From positions 52,436-116,435 of the forward strand of contig JAGAKE010000015.1 of NCBI GenBank assembly GCA_017625775.1: DNA of 64,000 nt, read 5' to 3'. Position numbers and translations under genes: made by a program. This DNA comes from Fibrobacteraceae bacterium. GTDB lineage: Bacteria > Fibrobacterota > Fibrobacteria > Fibrobacterales > Fibrobacteraceae. The notes beneath the pieces were generated by a model, which was given only the letters and a program-made list of their open reading frames with translations, did no database searches and was not told the origin of the DNA. Positions 52,241 to 63,202 of this stretch are shown piece after piece (the first letter of the stretch is position 1; every line of letters starts with the position of its first letter).

Positions 52241-54682
52241 ATGAGTCTATTTGAAAAATTGCAAAAAGCAACATCAGAAGAAGATGTTAAAGATGCATAC
52301 ATCAAGGCATTGCACCTTAAAGGTGTGCAACGCAATTTGATAGATATTCAAACAGACGAGGTTTGGTTTGAGGCAAAGTATGGTTCAAAAAAATCTCTTT
52401 ATGAAATGTTTACCCAGCTTTTGTTTTATATCCATCGAGCGATAAAAGATGGAGAACGAATACCTCCATTTCTTTGTGTGGTTGATAGCGTTAAAGCAGC
52501 AATAATGAAAACGGAAGTAGCTCTTCCTCTTTTGCAAAATAAGAATGTTTGTATTAAGTGGGGAAAATCCGCAAGCGATGTGACGCAAGATGCTTTGGAT
52601 GTGGTTTCGCAATATATAGGAACGCATTTTGTGAGTTTTAATATTGAAACTCATGAGCAAGAATTTATTGAAACTTTAAAAAATGCTATAGCTAAAGGCG
52701 AAATTATAAGAACTCAAATTACACCAGACAATTTAAAACAAGTCTTTGATAAATGGGTTGAAATAGTAGGTAAAGAAATTGTCGGGGCTAATCCTGAAAA
52801 TTTTGCTGAGTTCTTTTATGCGGATATTATGAGTGATGGAAAAATCCCAACTCATGAAAATTTATCTGCTGAACTTTTGCATAAAGGCGAAAAACCATTG
52901 TTTTTGTTAAATGGTAAAACCTACAATTTAGGAAGTGTTGATGGTTATAATCAATTTTGGACAATTTACCATAGACCTCCTAAAGAAGAATATCGTAGTT
53001 ATTTATTAGAACGTCGAGATTGCTTAATTCCGTTAGATGAAAGAACATTCAAAGGGGCTTATTATACACCACTCAATATTGTTGATAAGGCTTATGAATT
53101 ATTAGAAAAGACTTTAGGGAAAAATTGGCAAAAAGATTATTATGTATGGGATATGTGTTGCGGAGTCGGGAATTTAGAAGCCAAACATTCTAACCCTCGC
53201 AGAATATTTATGAGTACTTTAGATCAAGAAGATGTGAACATTATGAAGGCTGCGAAAATATGTGTAGCGGCAGAACGTTTTCAATATGATTATTTAAATG
53301 ATGATATTACAAACGATGGAAAAATAGATTATACCTTAACGAATAAAATTCCTCAAAATTTGCAAAATGTGATTCGTGATGCCAATGAAGGAAAGAAGAA
53401 ATTATTGGTGCTGATAAATCCTCCGTACGGGGAAGCAACAAGTTCCGATAATGCGGCAAAAGGTGTTGGAACGGCCGCAAGTAAAACAGGCATTGCTAAA
53501 ACAAAATTTGCTGAATTTGGAATGACTGAATTTGGAAAGGCTCGTAATGAACTTTTTACCCAGTTTGTCGCTAGGATTGCAAAGGAAATTCCTAATGCAA
53601 CATTGGCAATGTTCAGCACGCTAAAGTATGTAAATGCACAAACTATGGCAACATTCCGAGAAAAGTGGAAAACTCAATATTTAGATGGTTTTGTTGTTCA
53701 TTCTAAATCATTCGATGGACTCAAAGGTGATTTTCCTATCGGTTTTCTCATTTGGGAAACATTCAATGCCGTTGCAAACGAAGCAAAGCAAACCAAATAC
53801 ACTTTTCCCACTGAAATTTCCTGCGAAGTTCTCAACAAGAATGCAAATCCCATCGGAGAAAAGAAATTTTACAATGCTTCCAATGAAACGTATTTAACTT
53901 GTTGGATTGAGCGTTTGAAACCTAATAAAGAAGTTTGCATTCCCTTAAAGAATGCACTAGAAGCGGGAACTGCAACAAAAGATTTACGAGGAACTCGTTG
54001 GTGTGATAATGCTATTGCTTATTTTTGGTGTAACAGCAATGATATGCAACAAGCTTCTACAAGAACAGCCTTGTTTTCTTCGGGATTCAATGGTGGTCAT
54101 GGAATGTATGTAACAGAAGAAAATCTTTGGCAAGTTGCCATAGTGTATAGTGTTCGGCATCTTATAGACCACACATGGATTAACCATAATGATCAATTTT
54201 TGCAACCCAATGGCGAACTTTCGCAAGAGTTTATAGACGATTGCTTGGTCTATATGCTTTTCCATGGAAAGAATCTCACTGCTAGCGCCAATGACCTCGA
54301 ATGGAATGGTAAAAAATGGAGTATCGTCAATCATTTTATCCCTTTCACAGAAGAAAAAGTCGGTGCAAGCGAACGCTTCGAAAGTGATTTTATGGTACAG
54401 TACATGGAAGGCAAAACTTTCAGCGTTGAAGCTAAAGCAGTTCTTGATGAAGGTCGCAAAATTTGGGAGGCTTATTTTAAACAATCCTTTAATCATAAAA
54501 TCCGAGAAGAATTTAAACTTAATCGTTCCGATATCGGTTGGTATCAAATCCGTATGGCGCTCAAAGCACAAAATGAATCCGGTAACTCAGTCCCTGTTAA
54601 ATTTACTGCCTTCGAAACAGCCTACCAAAACCTTTCCGAAAAACTCCGACCACAAGTTTATCAATATGGTTTTTTGAAATAA
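52241..54682 (+). CDS. Type IIG-like single-chain restriction-modification protein
   Basis: 813 aa. The N-terminal region has a PD-(D/E)XK-like core (NLIDIQTDEVWFEAKYG: Asp35, Glu44-Ala-Lys46), so a nuclease is likely fused in front. Then an N6-adenine methyltransferase: KGAYYTP (motif X, 271-277), VWDMCCGVGN (motif I, 304-311), VLINPPYGEA (motif IV NPPY, 393-396). The C-terminal 300 residues probably hold target recognition (LFSSGFNGGHGMYV). No separate S or R gene is adjacent. An alternative is a methyltransferase-only protein with a degenerate nuclease. It stands alone between hisS and dnaJ, as an insertion would. Confidence 0.8.
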   Translation: MSLFEKLQKATSEEDVKDAYIKALHLKGVQRNLIDIQTDEVWFEAKYGSKKSLYEMFTQLLFYIHRAIKDGERIPPFLCVVDSVKAAIMKTEVALPLLQNKNVCIKWGKSASDVTQDALDVVSQYIGTHFVSFNIETHEQEFIETLKNAIAKGEIIRTQITPDNLKQVFDKWVEIVGKEIVGANPENFAEFFYADIMSDGKIPTHENLSAELLHKGEKPLFLLNGKTYNLGSVDGYNQFWTIYHRPPKEEYRSYLLERRDCLIPLDERTFKGAYYTPLNIVDKAYELLEKTLGKNWQKDYYVWDMCCGVGNLEAKHSNPRRIFMSTLDQEDVNIMKAAKICVAAERFQYDYLNDDITNDGKIDYTLTNKIPQNLQNVIRDANEGKKKLLVLINPPYGEATSSDNAAKGVGTAASKTGIAKTKFAEFGMTEFGKARNELFTQFVARIAKEIPNATLAMFSTLKYVNAQTMATFREKWKTQYLDGFVVHSKSFDGLKGDFPIGFLIWETFNAVANEAKQTKYTFPTEISCEVLNKNANPIGEKKFYNASNETYLTCWIERLKPNKEVCIPLKNALEAGTATKDLRGTRWCDNAIAYFWCNSNDMQQASTRTALFSSGFNGGHGMYVTEENLWQVAIVYSVRHLIDHTWINHNDQFLQPNGELSQEFIDDCLVYMLFHGKNLTASANDLEWNGKKWSIVNHFIPFTEEKVGASERFESDFMVQYMEGKTFSVEAKAVLDEGRKIWEAYFKQSFNHKIREEFKLNRSDIGWYQIRMALKAQNESGNSVPVKFTAFETAYQNLSEKLRPQVYQYGFLK

Positions 54683-54784
54683 ATTTAAAATAATTGGCTG
54701 TTTTTTTAACCAAAGCAACAAAAGTGAGAGAACCTTATCAGCATAGCGAATATTTTTGTTGAGGTTGATTATGCCCAAAAGAAA

Positions 54785-54811
54785 AAAACTCCGAGTAGAA
54801 ATCGGAGTTTT
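54785..54811. terminator. Bidirectional terminator before dnaJ end
   Basis: AAAACTCCGA (54785-54794) / TCGGAGTTTT (54802-54811) with T-runs both ways. It ends the R-M gene and the dnaJ transcript. Confidence 0.8.
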
Positions 54812-54830
54812 TTAAGCATTTTACGTTCTT

Positions 54831-55967
54831 TTACGAGAAGATATTTTTGAGTTTATCCAAAAGAGATTCTTCTTCTGCGGTATCTTTGTCTTTTCGAATT
54901 TCGGCTAATTCTTTATAAAGCTCTTTTTCGCGAGAAGAAAGATCTTTTGGAATATCAGCAACAATGTTCACGAAAAGGTTTCCTCGAGGTCCTCTACTTT
55001 GTAAAGCTGGTAAACCATGTTCTCGTAAACGGAGTGTGCAACCAGATTGAGTTCCCGCAGCAAGTTTAATGTTGATTTCAGTGCCATCAACTCCTGGAAT
55101 TCGCTGAGAACCGCCAAGAACTAACTTGTAAACAGGAACTTTTACTTCGCAATGCAAGTCATTTTCTTCGCGAGTGTAGAAATTATCTTGTTTTTCAGTA
55201 ATTACAACAAGCAAATCTCCGGAAGCACCGCCTCTTGGACCGCAGTTTCCTTCGCCGCGAAGTGTTAAGTATTGTCCCTCGGCGACGCCTTCAGGAATTT
55301 TGACTTGAATGGTATCTTCAGTATGTTTGCGCCCTTCGCCGTTACAATGAGAACAAGGGTTTGAAACAACTTCTCCCATGCCGTTACATTGAGGGCAAGT
55401 CGATTCCGTAATCATTTGGAAAAAACCGCCGGAAGAACGCCTAATGCGACCAAGACCGTTACATCCTGGGCAAGTTTTAGTGTTTTCTCCGCCTTTACCA
55501 TTACAATGAGAGCAAGGTGTGTAGCGTTTGATTTTTACTTTTTTAGTGCAACCTTCAAAAATTTCTTTTAAAGAAAGAGCCACTTTTATTTGTAAATCAT
55601 TTCCGCGAGGAGGTCCTGATTTTCTTCGCGAAGAACCTCCACTAAATCCGCCACCAAAACCGCCTCCGAAAATATCTCCAAAATGTTTGAAAATATCCTC
55701 GAAACTAGAGAATCCTGCGCCGCCGCCGAAGCCTCCGCCACCAGGCATGTTATGACCAAATTGATCGTATTGAGCGCGTTTAGTTGAGTCAGAAAGAACT
55801 TCATAAGCTTCCGCGGCTTCTTTAAATTTTTCTTCGGCCACTTTATCACCAGGGTTTTTATCTGGGTGATATTTAATAGCCAACTTTTTATAAGCACGCT
55901 TTAATTCTTCAGCGCTTGCGTCTTTAGATACGCCTAAAACTTCGTAATAATCTCTTTTTTCTGCCAT
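54831..55967 (-). CDS. dnaJ: Chaperone DnaJ (type I Hsp40)
   Basis: 378 aa. J domain with the HPD motif ([10 protein letters not shown], residues 33-35), then a Gly/Phe-rich region ([13 protein letters not shown]). The zinc domain has four CxxCxGxG repeats ([32 protein letters not shown]), followed by C-terminal substrate-binding domains. It stimulates the ATPase of DnaK. It follows dnaK after 105 bases that contain an imperfect hairpin. Confidence 0.97.
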   Translation of the reverse strand: MAEKRDYYEVLGVSKDASAEELKRAYKKLAIKYHPDKNPGDKVAEEKFKEAAEAYEVLSDSTKRAQYDQFGHNMPGGGGFGGGAGFSSFEDIFKHFGDIFGGGFGGGFSGGSSRRKSGPPRGNDLQIKVALSLKEIFEGCTKKVKIKRYTPCSHCNGKGGENTKTCPGCNGLGRIRRSSGGFFQMITESTCPQCNGMGEVVSNPCSHCNGEGRKHTEDTIQVKIPEGVAEGQYLTLRGEGNCGPRGGASGDLLVVITEKQDNFYTREENDLHCEVKVPVYKLVLGGSQRIPGVDGTEINIKLAAGTQSGCTLRLREHGLPALQSRGPRGNLFVNIVADIPKDLSSREKELYKELAEIRKDKDTAEEESLLDKLKNIFS

Positions 55968-56021
55968 AAAAAACCGTTTTTGGGCAAAAATTTAAAAATG
56001 ATTCGTTAAATCTGATAAGGC

Positions 56022-56054
56022 AAACGGGACTTTTCCTATGGAAAAATCCCGTTT
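56022..56054 (-). promoter_or_regulatory. Intercistronic hairpin between dnaK and dnaJ
   Basis: AAACGGGA (56022-56029) with TCCCGTTT (56047-56054), extended by TTTTCC/GGAAAA. There is no T-run after it on the minus strand, so a processing or partial-attenuation site fits better than a full terminator. Confidence 0.45.
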
Positions 56055-56072
56055 AACTCAATTTGTTATAGA

Positions 56073-57998
<1,926 letters not shown>

Positions 57999-58105
57999 TT
58001 AAATTTTTCATTCTACTTTAAGCAAAAGTCGTGCCAATTAAAAAAATGTTGTTTTTTGGCTAAAAATGAAGGTTTGCTTAAAGTATGTTTCATTTTGAAA
58101 TCGAT

Positions 58106-58696
58106 TTATTTTCCCGAAGAAACAATCACTTTTGCTGTTTTCAAGATTTTACCTTTAAGGCGATAACCTTTTTGGAAAACGGTAACGACATGGCCTTCTG
58201 GAATATCTTCAGAAGGTTGTTGCATCAAAGCTTCTTGGCAATTTGGGTCAAATTCTTGCCCAACAGGATCAATTTGTTCAAGACCAGCATCGGTAAGCGT
58301 TTTGGCAAATTGGGTGTGAATGAGTTGCATTCCTTTTTCAAATGCTTCTAAATCATTTGCTTTATTTTCAGCGGCAAAAGCTCTTTCAAAATTATCCAAA
58401 ACTTCAGAAAGTTTTTCTAAAAGTTTGGCATTTGCCGTTTCGATTAAATCAAGTTGTTCTTTTGCCGTTCTTCTGCGGAAATTGTCAAATTCGGCCATTA
58501 ATCGCAGATTTCTATCTTGAGCAGCAATTAATTCAGCCTTGATGGAGTCAATTTCTGAAGTTTCTGGGGCAATTTCTGTTTGAGTAGAATCTTTTTCTGA
58601 TGTTTCTTGAGAGGCTTCTTCTGTAGAGTTGCTGTTAGCAGCGTTTTCAGCTTCGCGAATCAATTCTTCTGAAAGATCTTTTTCTTCTGCAGACAT
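58106..58696 (-). CDS. grpE: Nucleotide-exchange factor GrpE
   Basis: 196 aa. An acidic, Ser/Thr-rich disordered N-terminus of about 60 residues is followed by a coiled coil and the GrpE core: RLMAEFDNFRRRTAKEQ, LEAFEKGMQLIHTQFAKTL, IPEGHVVTVFQKGYRLKGK. It releases ADP from DnaK. 122 bases separate it from dnaK. No hrcA gene or CIRCE inverted repeat (TTAGCACTC-type) is seen upstream, so heat control must use another system. Confidence 0.95.
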   Translation of the reverse strand: MSAEEKDLSEELIREAENAANSNSTEEASQETSEKDSTQTEIAPETSEIDSIKAELIAAQDRNLRLMAEFDNFRRRTAKEQLDLIETANAKLLEKLSEVLDNFERAFAAENKANDLEAFEKGMQLIHTQFAKTLTDAGLEQIDPVGQEFDPNCQEALMQQPSEDIPEGHVVTVFQKGYRLKGKILKTAKVIVSSGK

Positions 58697-58893
58697 TTTA
58701 TAATCCTTAATAAAAAATTTAATTCCTTATAAGCAAAAACTATGCCAAAACAAGAAAATTGGAAGAAAATGCTGAAAATTCTCTCGAAAGAAGATTTTTT
58801 GCTAAAGAAATGCTAAAAAAACGCACAATTTAAAACAATTTAAAACAAATGTTTAGTTTTGAAACGTTTGTTTGGCAAAATGCGAAATTATAA

Positions 58894-59850
58894 TTAGGTA
58901 AGTTTTTTGTTTAAAACGGCAAAAGCAATAGCGCCTTGTGCCGCTTGGAATAACAGGGGGAGGTAACTTAATAATGTGGAGGCTAACACTATATCTGCAG
59001 GAATATTAAGCAGTCCTGTATATAAACTTATCTGTACGTTTTCGCGGATGCCAATTCCGTTAATTGAAATGGGGAGCATTGTGAATGTGACCATAATGGT
59101 TGTAAATACTGTGATAAGTGCGATGTTTATCTCAACTCCGACAGCCTTGAAATAAGCGTAATGAATTATAATAGTCACAATCTGCAACCAAATAGAATCT
59201 AGTCCTGAAAGAAGAAATGCTTTGGGGTGCTTTCGGTAAATGATAAAGGCTTGTTGTAATTTGAGTAAAAAGGGAATTTTATTTGAAATTTTTGGAGAAA
59301 TTTGGATTTTATCGGAAAAGAGACTCCCGATAATGATGCCTAATGCTAATACAGCGACTACACTAACCGTGACGGTGTAAATTGTTGGAACTTGATATTG
59401 TATAAGAACGAATGGGAGTGCTACAAAAAAACTGAGGAACATAGCGATAAGTCCCATAATTCTGGAAATGGCGATAGCTGCTACAGAGTTGGCTGTATTT
59501 CCGAATTTTTTCCCAAATGCTATGGTCTTGACTGCATCTCCACCGAAACCACTCGGGAGCAAGTTGTTGAAAAAGTAGCCGAGTGCAATGTAGGCGTAAA
59601 AAGAGCGAAAAGGGATTTTTTTTCCTTCATCTAGGAGCAGCCCCCGCCAACGGTTTGCCTGAATCATCATAAGCACGATAGTTAGGAAAAAAATCAGAAG
59701 TAGCCAAGGAAGTGTAGCCTCTTTCCAGTTAGAAATTGCATCTAAAAAGGGAATTTTATTGAAAATGTAAAAGATGCCTCCGATGGTAACGGAGGCTTTT
59801 AGCATTGTCGTTGCTGCTTTCGTCAGTTTTTTGCGCAAACAGTTTTGCAT
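58894..59850 (-). CDS. YbhN/UPF0104-type flippase-like membrane protein
   Basis: 318 aa with about eight membrane segments. Signature FNNLLPSGFGGDAVKTIAFG, then SRIMGLIAMF and LPISINGIGIRENV, as in the lysylphosphatidylglycerol-synthase membrane domain family (glycan/lipid flippase-like). There is no soluble synthase domain. It may move a glycolipid or isoprenoid-linked intermediate. It is divergent from the following lipoprotein gene. Confidence 0.82.
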   Translation of the reverse strand: MQNCLRKKLTKAATTMLKASVTIGGIFYIFNKIPFLDAISNWKEATLPWLLLIFFLTIVLMMIQANRWRGLLLDEGKKIPFRSFYAYIALGYFFNNLLPSGFGGDAVKTIAFGKKFGNTANSVAAIAISRIMGLIAMFLSFFVALPFVLIQYQVPTIYTVTVSVVAVLALGIIIGSLFSDKIQISPKISNKIPFLLKLQQAFIIYRKHPKAFLLSGLDSIWLQIVTIIIHYAYFKAVGVEINIALITVFTTIMVTFTMLPISINGIGIRENVQISLYTGLLNIPADIVLASTLLSYLPLLFQAAQGAIAFAVLNKKLT

Positions 59851-59912
59851 GCGGATAATATAAAATATTATATTGTTTTTACAAAAGTTTTTTTTCTTTT
59901 TTAGGAGGAAAA

Positions 59913-61865
59913 ATGAAACAATTATCCATACTTACAGCGATGGTCGCTTCGGCCACCTTTGGTTTGTTTGGATGCTCATCTGAATCCGCAGATGCGACGT
60001 CGTCCGTATCAGTGGGGGATATGCAGGAGCAGATGGGAAACGCCAATATTGCGACTTTGAGTGTCCAGGATGCCAAGGCGCATTTGGCTCGCTACAGGCA
60101 TTCTGTCGTTAATTCCTGGCAGTTCGAGAATGAATCATCAGAGGAATCGGATAGCGCTTCTGTCGAAATAGATTCGACTCTTCAAAGCGAAGGCTTCGCT
60201 GTGGATGCAGAGGTTTCTGTCGAAGATGATTCCGTTTATACGATCGCTGCTGCCGGAGTAGAAAGCGATGGAGCTGCTTGGATGGTTCAGGTGGAGTCTG
60301 GTGCGATTGTGTATTCTTGGCGTGAAAATTCGAACGCCGCATGGCACAAGTTTATGACCGGGAAGATTGTTTCGAAGAAAGATCTCAACAATGTTCGCGT
60401 AGAACGCGCTAAAAATGTTGTTGTGATCTTTGTAAACGGAAGTATCGTTGGCGCATTCCGTGATGATACGGGAGCCTCGTTCAAGGTGACTGGCAAATTG
60501 ACTATTGGCTTCGACTTGAAGGAAAAAGGCAAATGCCATTGCCAGAACGGCAAGGTTGAGCAACTTGGCGTCGAAACCGTCGATGAAATCGAAGACGCCC
60601 CGATGGATTCTGTCCAGGTAACCGATACCGTGCAGACTGTGGTCGACACGATTGCCCTTGTCAGTGACTCCGCGGTAACCGAATGGATTGCCGAATGGGA
60701 TTTCAACGATGCTGCAAATGTGGGCCTCGATGTAACGGGTCACGGACATGATGCTGTTGCTGGTGAAGGCGCTGTGTCTTCGGATTCCGGCATTGCAAGT
60801 TTCGATGGCGAATCGGGTCTCAAGGTGTCTCTCGAAAACGACATCAAGATTAACGAATTTGTGGTCGAAGCCCGCGTCAAGCCCACTCAGTTCGGTACGA
60901 TGCAGAACATTATCGTGGCCGAGCCTCCTGGACGTGGCGTTGACGGCTGGCAGCTCCGTGTTGACGAAGGCGTGCTTACGGTTCACCTCCGCGACACTGA
61001 AAAAGATGTTGACGATTGGAACGTCTTCCCGGGCAAGGAAATGACTCTTAATGAATGGAGCGAAATTCGCCTGGAACGCAGCGCCGACAGTGTCAAGCTG
61101 TTCCAAGATGGTGAAGTGACGGTTGCTGTCGCCTATACGGGAGACCTTACTCAAATGGCCTACGACTGGAGCATCGGCTATGATGGTATGAACCAGAGTT
61201 TCCATGACCGCTACTTCATTGGCGAAATGGATTATATCCGCGTCGGTGTGTTCAAGGGCTTTACCGAAGGTACGGTGGTGACCAAGAATGAATGGCTGCT
61301 TGCTGCTTGGGAATTCAACGAACCTAAGTTTGTCGGCCTTGACCGTATGGCTAACAATTCTACGAAGGTCCTGGTTGGCAATCCGGTTGTTGTCGATACG
61401 ACGGTTGCCCTCGATGGTGAATCTGGCTTGCCGATTAGACTCTCGAGACTGTTCATGCGTAATACATTCGCTGTGACCGCCCGTGTCAAGCCGACTGAAT
61501 TTGGCAAAATGCAGAACATTGTCGCTGCCGAGCCTCCTGGATGCTATGGCGATGGCTGGATTATCCGCGTTGATGATGGCGTTCTCACGGTTCATTTCCG
61601 TGATGCCGACGTCGATGGCACGGAATGGAATGTCCTCAAGGGTAAGGAACTTGCCCTTGGCGAATGGAACGATATCCGTGTGGAACGTACCGCCGACTCC
61701 GTGATTGTCTACCAGAACGGCCAGCGTACCGCTTGGGCTGGCGCTTCGGGCGATGTCTCTCAGCTGGGTTACGATATCGGTATTGCGTACGACGCTGTAA
61801 ATCAGGCCAAGCACGAACGCTTCTTTAACGGCGAAATCGACTATATCCGCTTTTACGGATTGTAA
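59913..61865 (+). CDS. Lipoprotein with three concanavalin/LamG-like repeats
   Basis: 650 aa; strong SD AGGAGG. Lipobox LFGC (Cys21). Two clear tandem repeats of about 190 residues (roughly 255-450 and 460-650) share WDFN/WEFN..., VGLD, FDGESGL / LDGESGL, ARVKPT.FG.MQNI, AEPPG, GW..RVD.GVLTVH.RD, and F.GE.DYIR. A degenerate third copy occupies residues about 65-215 (AWMVQVESGAIVY, NNVRVERAKNVVVIFVNG). This is a jelly-roll carbohydrate-binding-like architecture. Codons are markedly GC-richer than in both neighbours, meaning either high expression or acquisition. Probably displayed at the cell surface. Confidence 0.8.
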   Translation: MKQLSILTAMVASATFGLFGCSSESADATSSVSVGDMQEQMGNANIATLSVQDAKAHLARYRHSVVNSWQFENESSEESDSASVEIDSTLQSEGFAVDAEVSVEDDSVYTIAAAGVESDGAAWMVQVESGAIVYSWRENSNAAWHKFMTGKIVSKKDLNNVRVERAKNVVVIFVNGSIVGAFRDDTGASFKVTGKLTIGFDLKEKGKCHCQNGKVEQLGVETVDEIEDAPMDSVQVTDTVQTVVDTIALVSDSAVTEWIAEWDFNDAANVGLDVTGHGHDAVAGEGAVSSDSGIASFDGESGLKVSLENDIKINEFVVEARVKPTQFGTMQNIIVAEPPGRGVDGWQLRVDEGVLTVHLRDTEKDVDDWNVFPGKEMTLNEWSEIRLERSADSVKLFQDGEVTVAVAYTGDLTQMAYDWSIGYDGMNQSFHDRYFIGEMDYIRVGVFKGFTEGTVVTKNEWLLAAWEFNEPKFVGLDRMANNSTKVLVGNPVVVDTTVALDGESGLPIRLSRLFMRNTFAVTARVKPTEFGKMQNIVAAEPPGCYGDGWIIRVDDGVLTVHFRDADVDGTEWNVLKGKELALGEWNDIRVERTADSVIVYQNGQRTAWAGASGDVSQLGYDIGIAYDAVNQAKHERFFNGEIDYIRFYGL

Positions 61866-61894
61866 TTCGCGCTGACTAGTTTAAACTATATTTG

Positions 61895-61915
61895 AAGGGA
61901 CCTGCGGGTCCCTTT
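61895..61915 (+). terminator. Intrinsic terminator after the LamG-like lipoprotein gene
   Basis: AAGGGACC (61895-61902), loop TGCG, GGTCCCTT (61907-61914), then T-rich. Confidence 0.75.
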
Positions 61916-61931
61916 CTTATTTTAGGTGATT

Positions 61932-62903
61932 ATGAAAATAGATGTCGGTATTATTAATTATAACGGTGGCTCGGAACTATTGGGGTGCGTTCGTAGCTTG
62001 AAGTCTCAAATGGTTCCTTTGCGTGTTTTTGTTTTTGATAATGCGTCAACTGATAATTCTATTCAAGTTTTGAAAGATTCGGGAATTGATTGTGTAGTCA
62101 TTGAAAGTCAAAAAAATTTGGGGTATGCTGGGGCTTGTAACGGGCTTTTGGATAATATGGAATCGGAAATCCAAGTGCTTTGCAATATGGATTTGGAGTT
62201 TTCTCCTGATTGGGCTAAAAATCTGTTAGATTGCTTTGAACGCCACCCAGAAGTTGGTTCTGTAGCAAGTCTTGTGATGGAAAAAAGCGGAGTAGTCAAT
62301 GCTGTTGGGGTTCTTTTTGGCGCCGATCTTTTTGCTAAGAATGAAGCCAGTGGGTTGAATATTTCAGAAGCAGATATTCGTGAAAAAGAAGTTTTTGGCT
62401 GCTACGGCGCCGTAATGAGTTTTCGTAAGGCCGCTGCAAGGGCGGCGGGCGAAATGGATGCTAGTTTCTTCTTGTTCTTTGAAGAAACGGAATGGTATTT
62501 CCGCCATAATCTTGCCGGGTACAAGACTATATTCTGTCCCGAAGCGAAGGTTTTTCATGAACGCTCTATGACAACAGTCCGTTATTCGCCGCGGAAACTT
62601 TTTTATTCTGAGCGCAATCGCCTACGTACTGCCATTCGTTTGCTTTCGTTAGGTAGCATTTTGAAATTACCAATTCTAGGTTGCTTACGTTATTTGAATA
62701 TGGCTAGAGGTGGTGTTCCAGGAACTTCGGGCGATGGAAAAAGACTATCTAAAGTTTCTATTTGTTGGGCGCTTGGAAAAGCATGGCTACAGGCGTTGTG
62801 GATGCTTCCCGCTGAACTTGTGAAAAGAATAAAATATCGAAAAAAATTTGGTGATGTGAACAAAAAAGTGGCTGATATATTGAAGCAATACTCAATTTTT
62901 TAG
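61932..62903 (+). CDS. GT2-family glycosyltransferase
   Basis: 323 aa from ATG 61932 (AGGTGA just upstream); a GTG 6 bases earlier is possible. GT-A fold: DVGIINYNGGSELLGCVRSL, FDNASTDNS, NLGYAGACNGLL, and the metal-site region CNMDLEFSPDW; then FFLFFEETEWYFR (acceptor-side motif common in rhamnosyltransferase-like GT2). A C-terminal helical region may bind the membrane. Likely builds surface polysaccharide; the sugar is unknown. Confidence 0.87.
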   Translation: MKIDVGIINYNGGSELLGCVRSLKSQMVPLRVFVFDNASTDNSIQVLKDSGIDCVVIESQKNLGYAGACNGLLDNMESEIQVLCNMDLEFSPDWAKNLLDCFERHPEVGSVASLVMEKSGVVNAVGVLFGADLFAKNEASGLNISEADIREKEVFGCYGAVMSFRKAAARAAGEMDASFFLFFEETEWYFRHNLAGYKTIFCPEAKVFHERSMTTVRYSPRKLFYSERNRLRTAIRLLSLGSILKLPILGCLRYLNMARGGVPGTSGDGKRLSKVSICWALGKAWLQALWMLPAELVKRIKYRKKFGDVNKKVADILKQYSIF

Positions 62904-63202
62904 TTTTTTATTTTTATAGAGGAACCTCAAACTCGGAGTTGCGAAGGCCGCACGGTCCCCTCCAAGCCTCCCCTTCCTTGGCCGATGCTCTTGCTGCATA
63001 ATTTTAAGTGAGCCTTGTTTTCGAAAATTTCATTCACAATCTCCTTTGCAATTCCTGTCGTCTTCATGTAAAATTCTTTTTTCAAAAATTTTTGTTCGAA
63101 TTTCCTTTCTCAAACGTTTTATAGAAGTAGAGGCTTTGCTCGGTTTAAGCAAAGCTTTAATTCGTTTTATATAAACATTAACAGGAAATAAAAAAAACGC
63201 TC
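62904..63202. other. Intergenic region with a GC-rich patch and a hairpin
   Basis: About 299 bases. 62922-62998 is GC-rich, unlike its surroundings, and contains a purine/pyrimidine-skewed segment; I see no coding frame in it. A perfect 8-bp hairpin GCTTTGCT (63133-63140) / AGCAAAGC (63148-63155) lies upstream of the last gene and could be a terminator or leader element. Confidence 0.4.

Noticed and set aside
53984..54571. 195-codon minus-strand frame inside the one-piece R-M gene
   Set aside because: Antisense to a coherent methyltransferase protein; no start signal.
60138..61814. Very long open frame (558 codons) on the minus strand
   Set aside because: It lies wholly antisense to the LamG-like lipoprotein gene, whose sense frame has signal peptide, SD and repeats. 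The antisense openness is explained by GC-rich biased codons of the sense gene; no SD or known domain.
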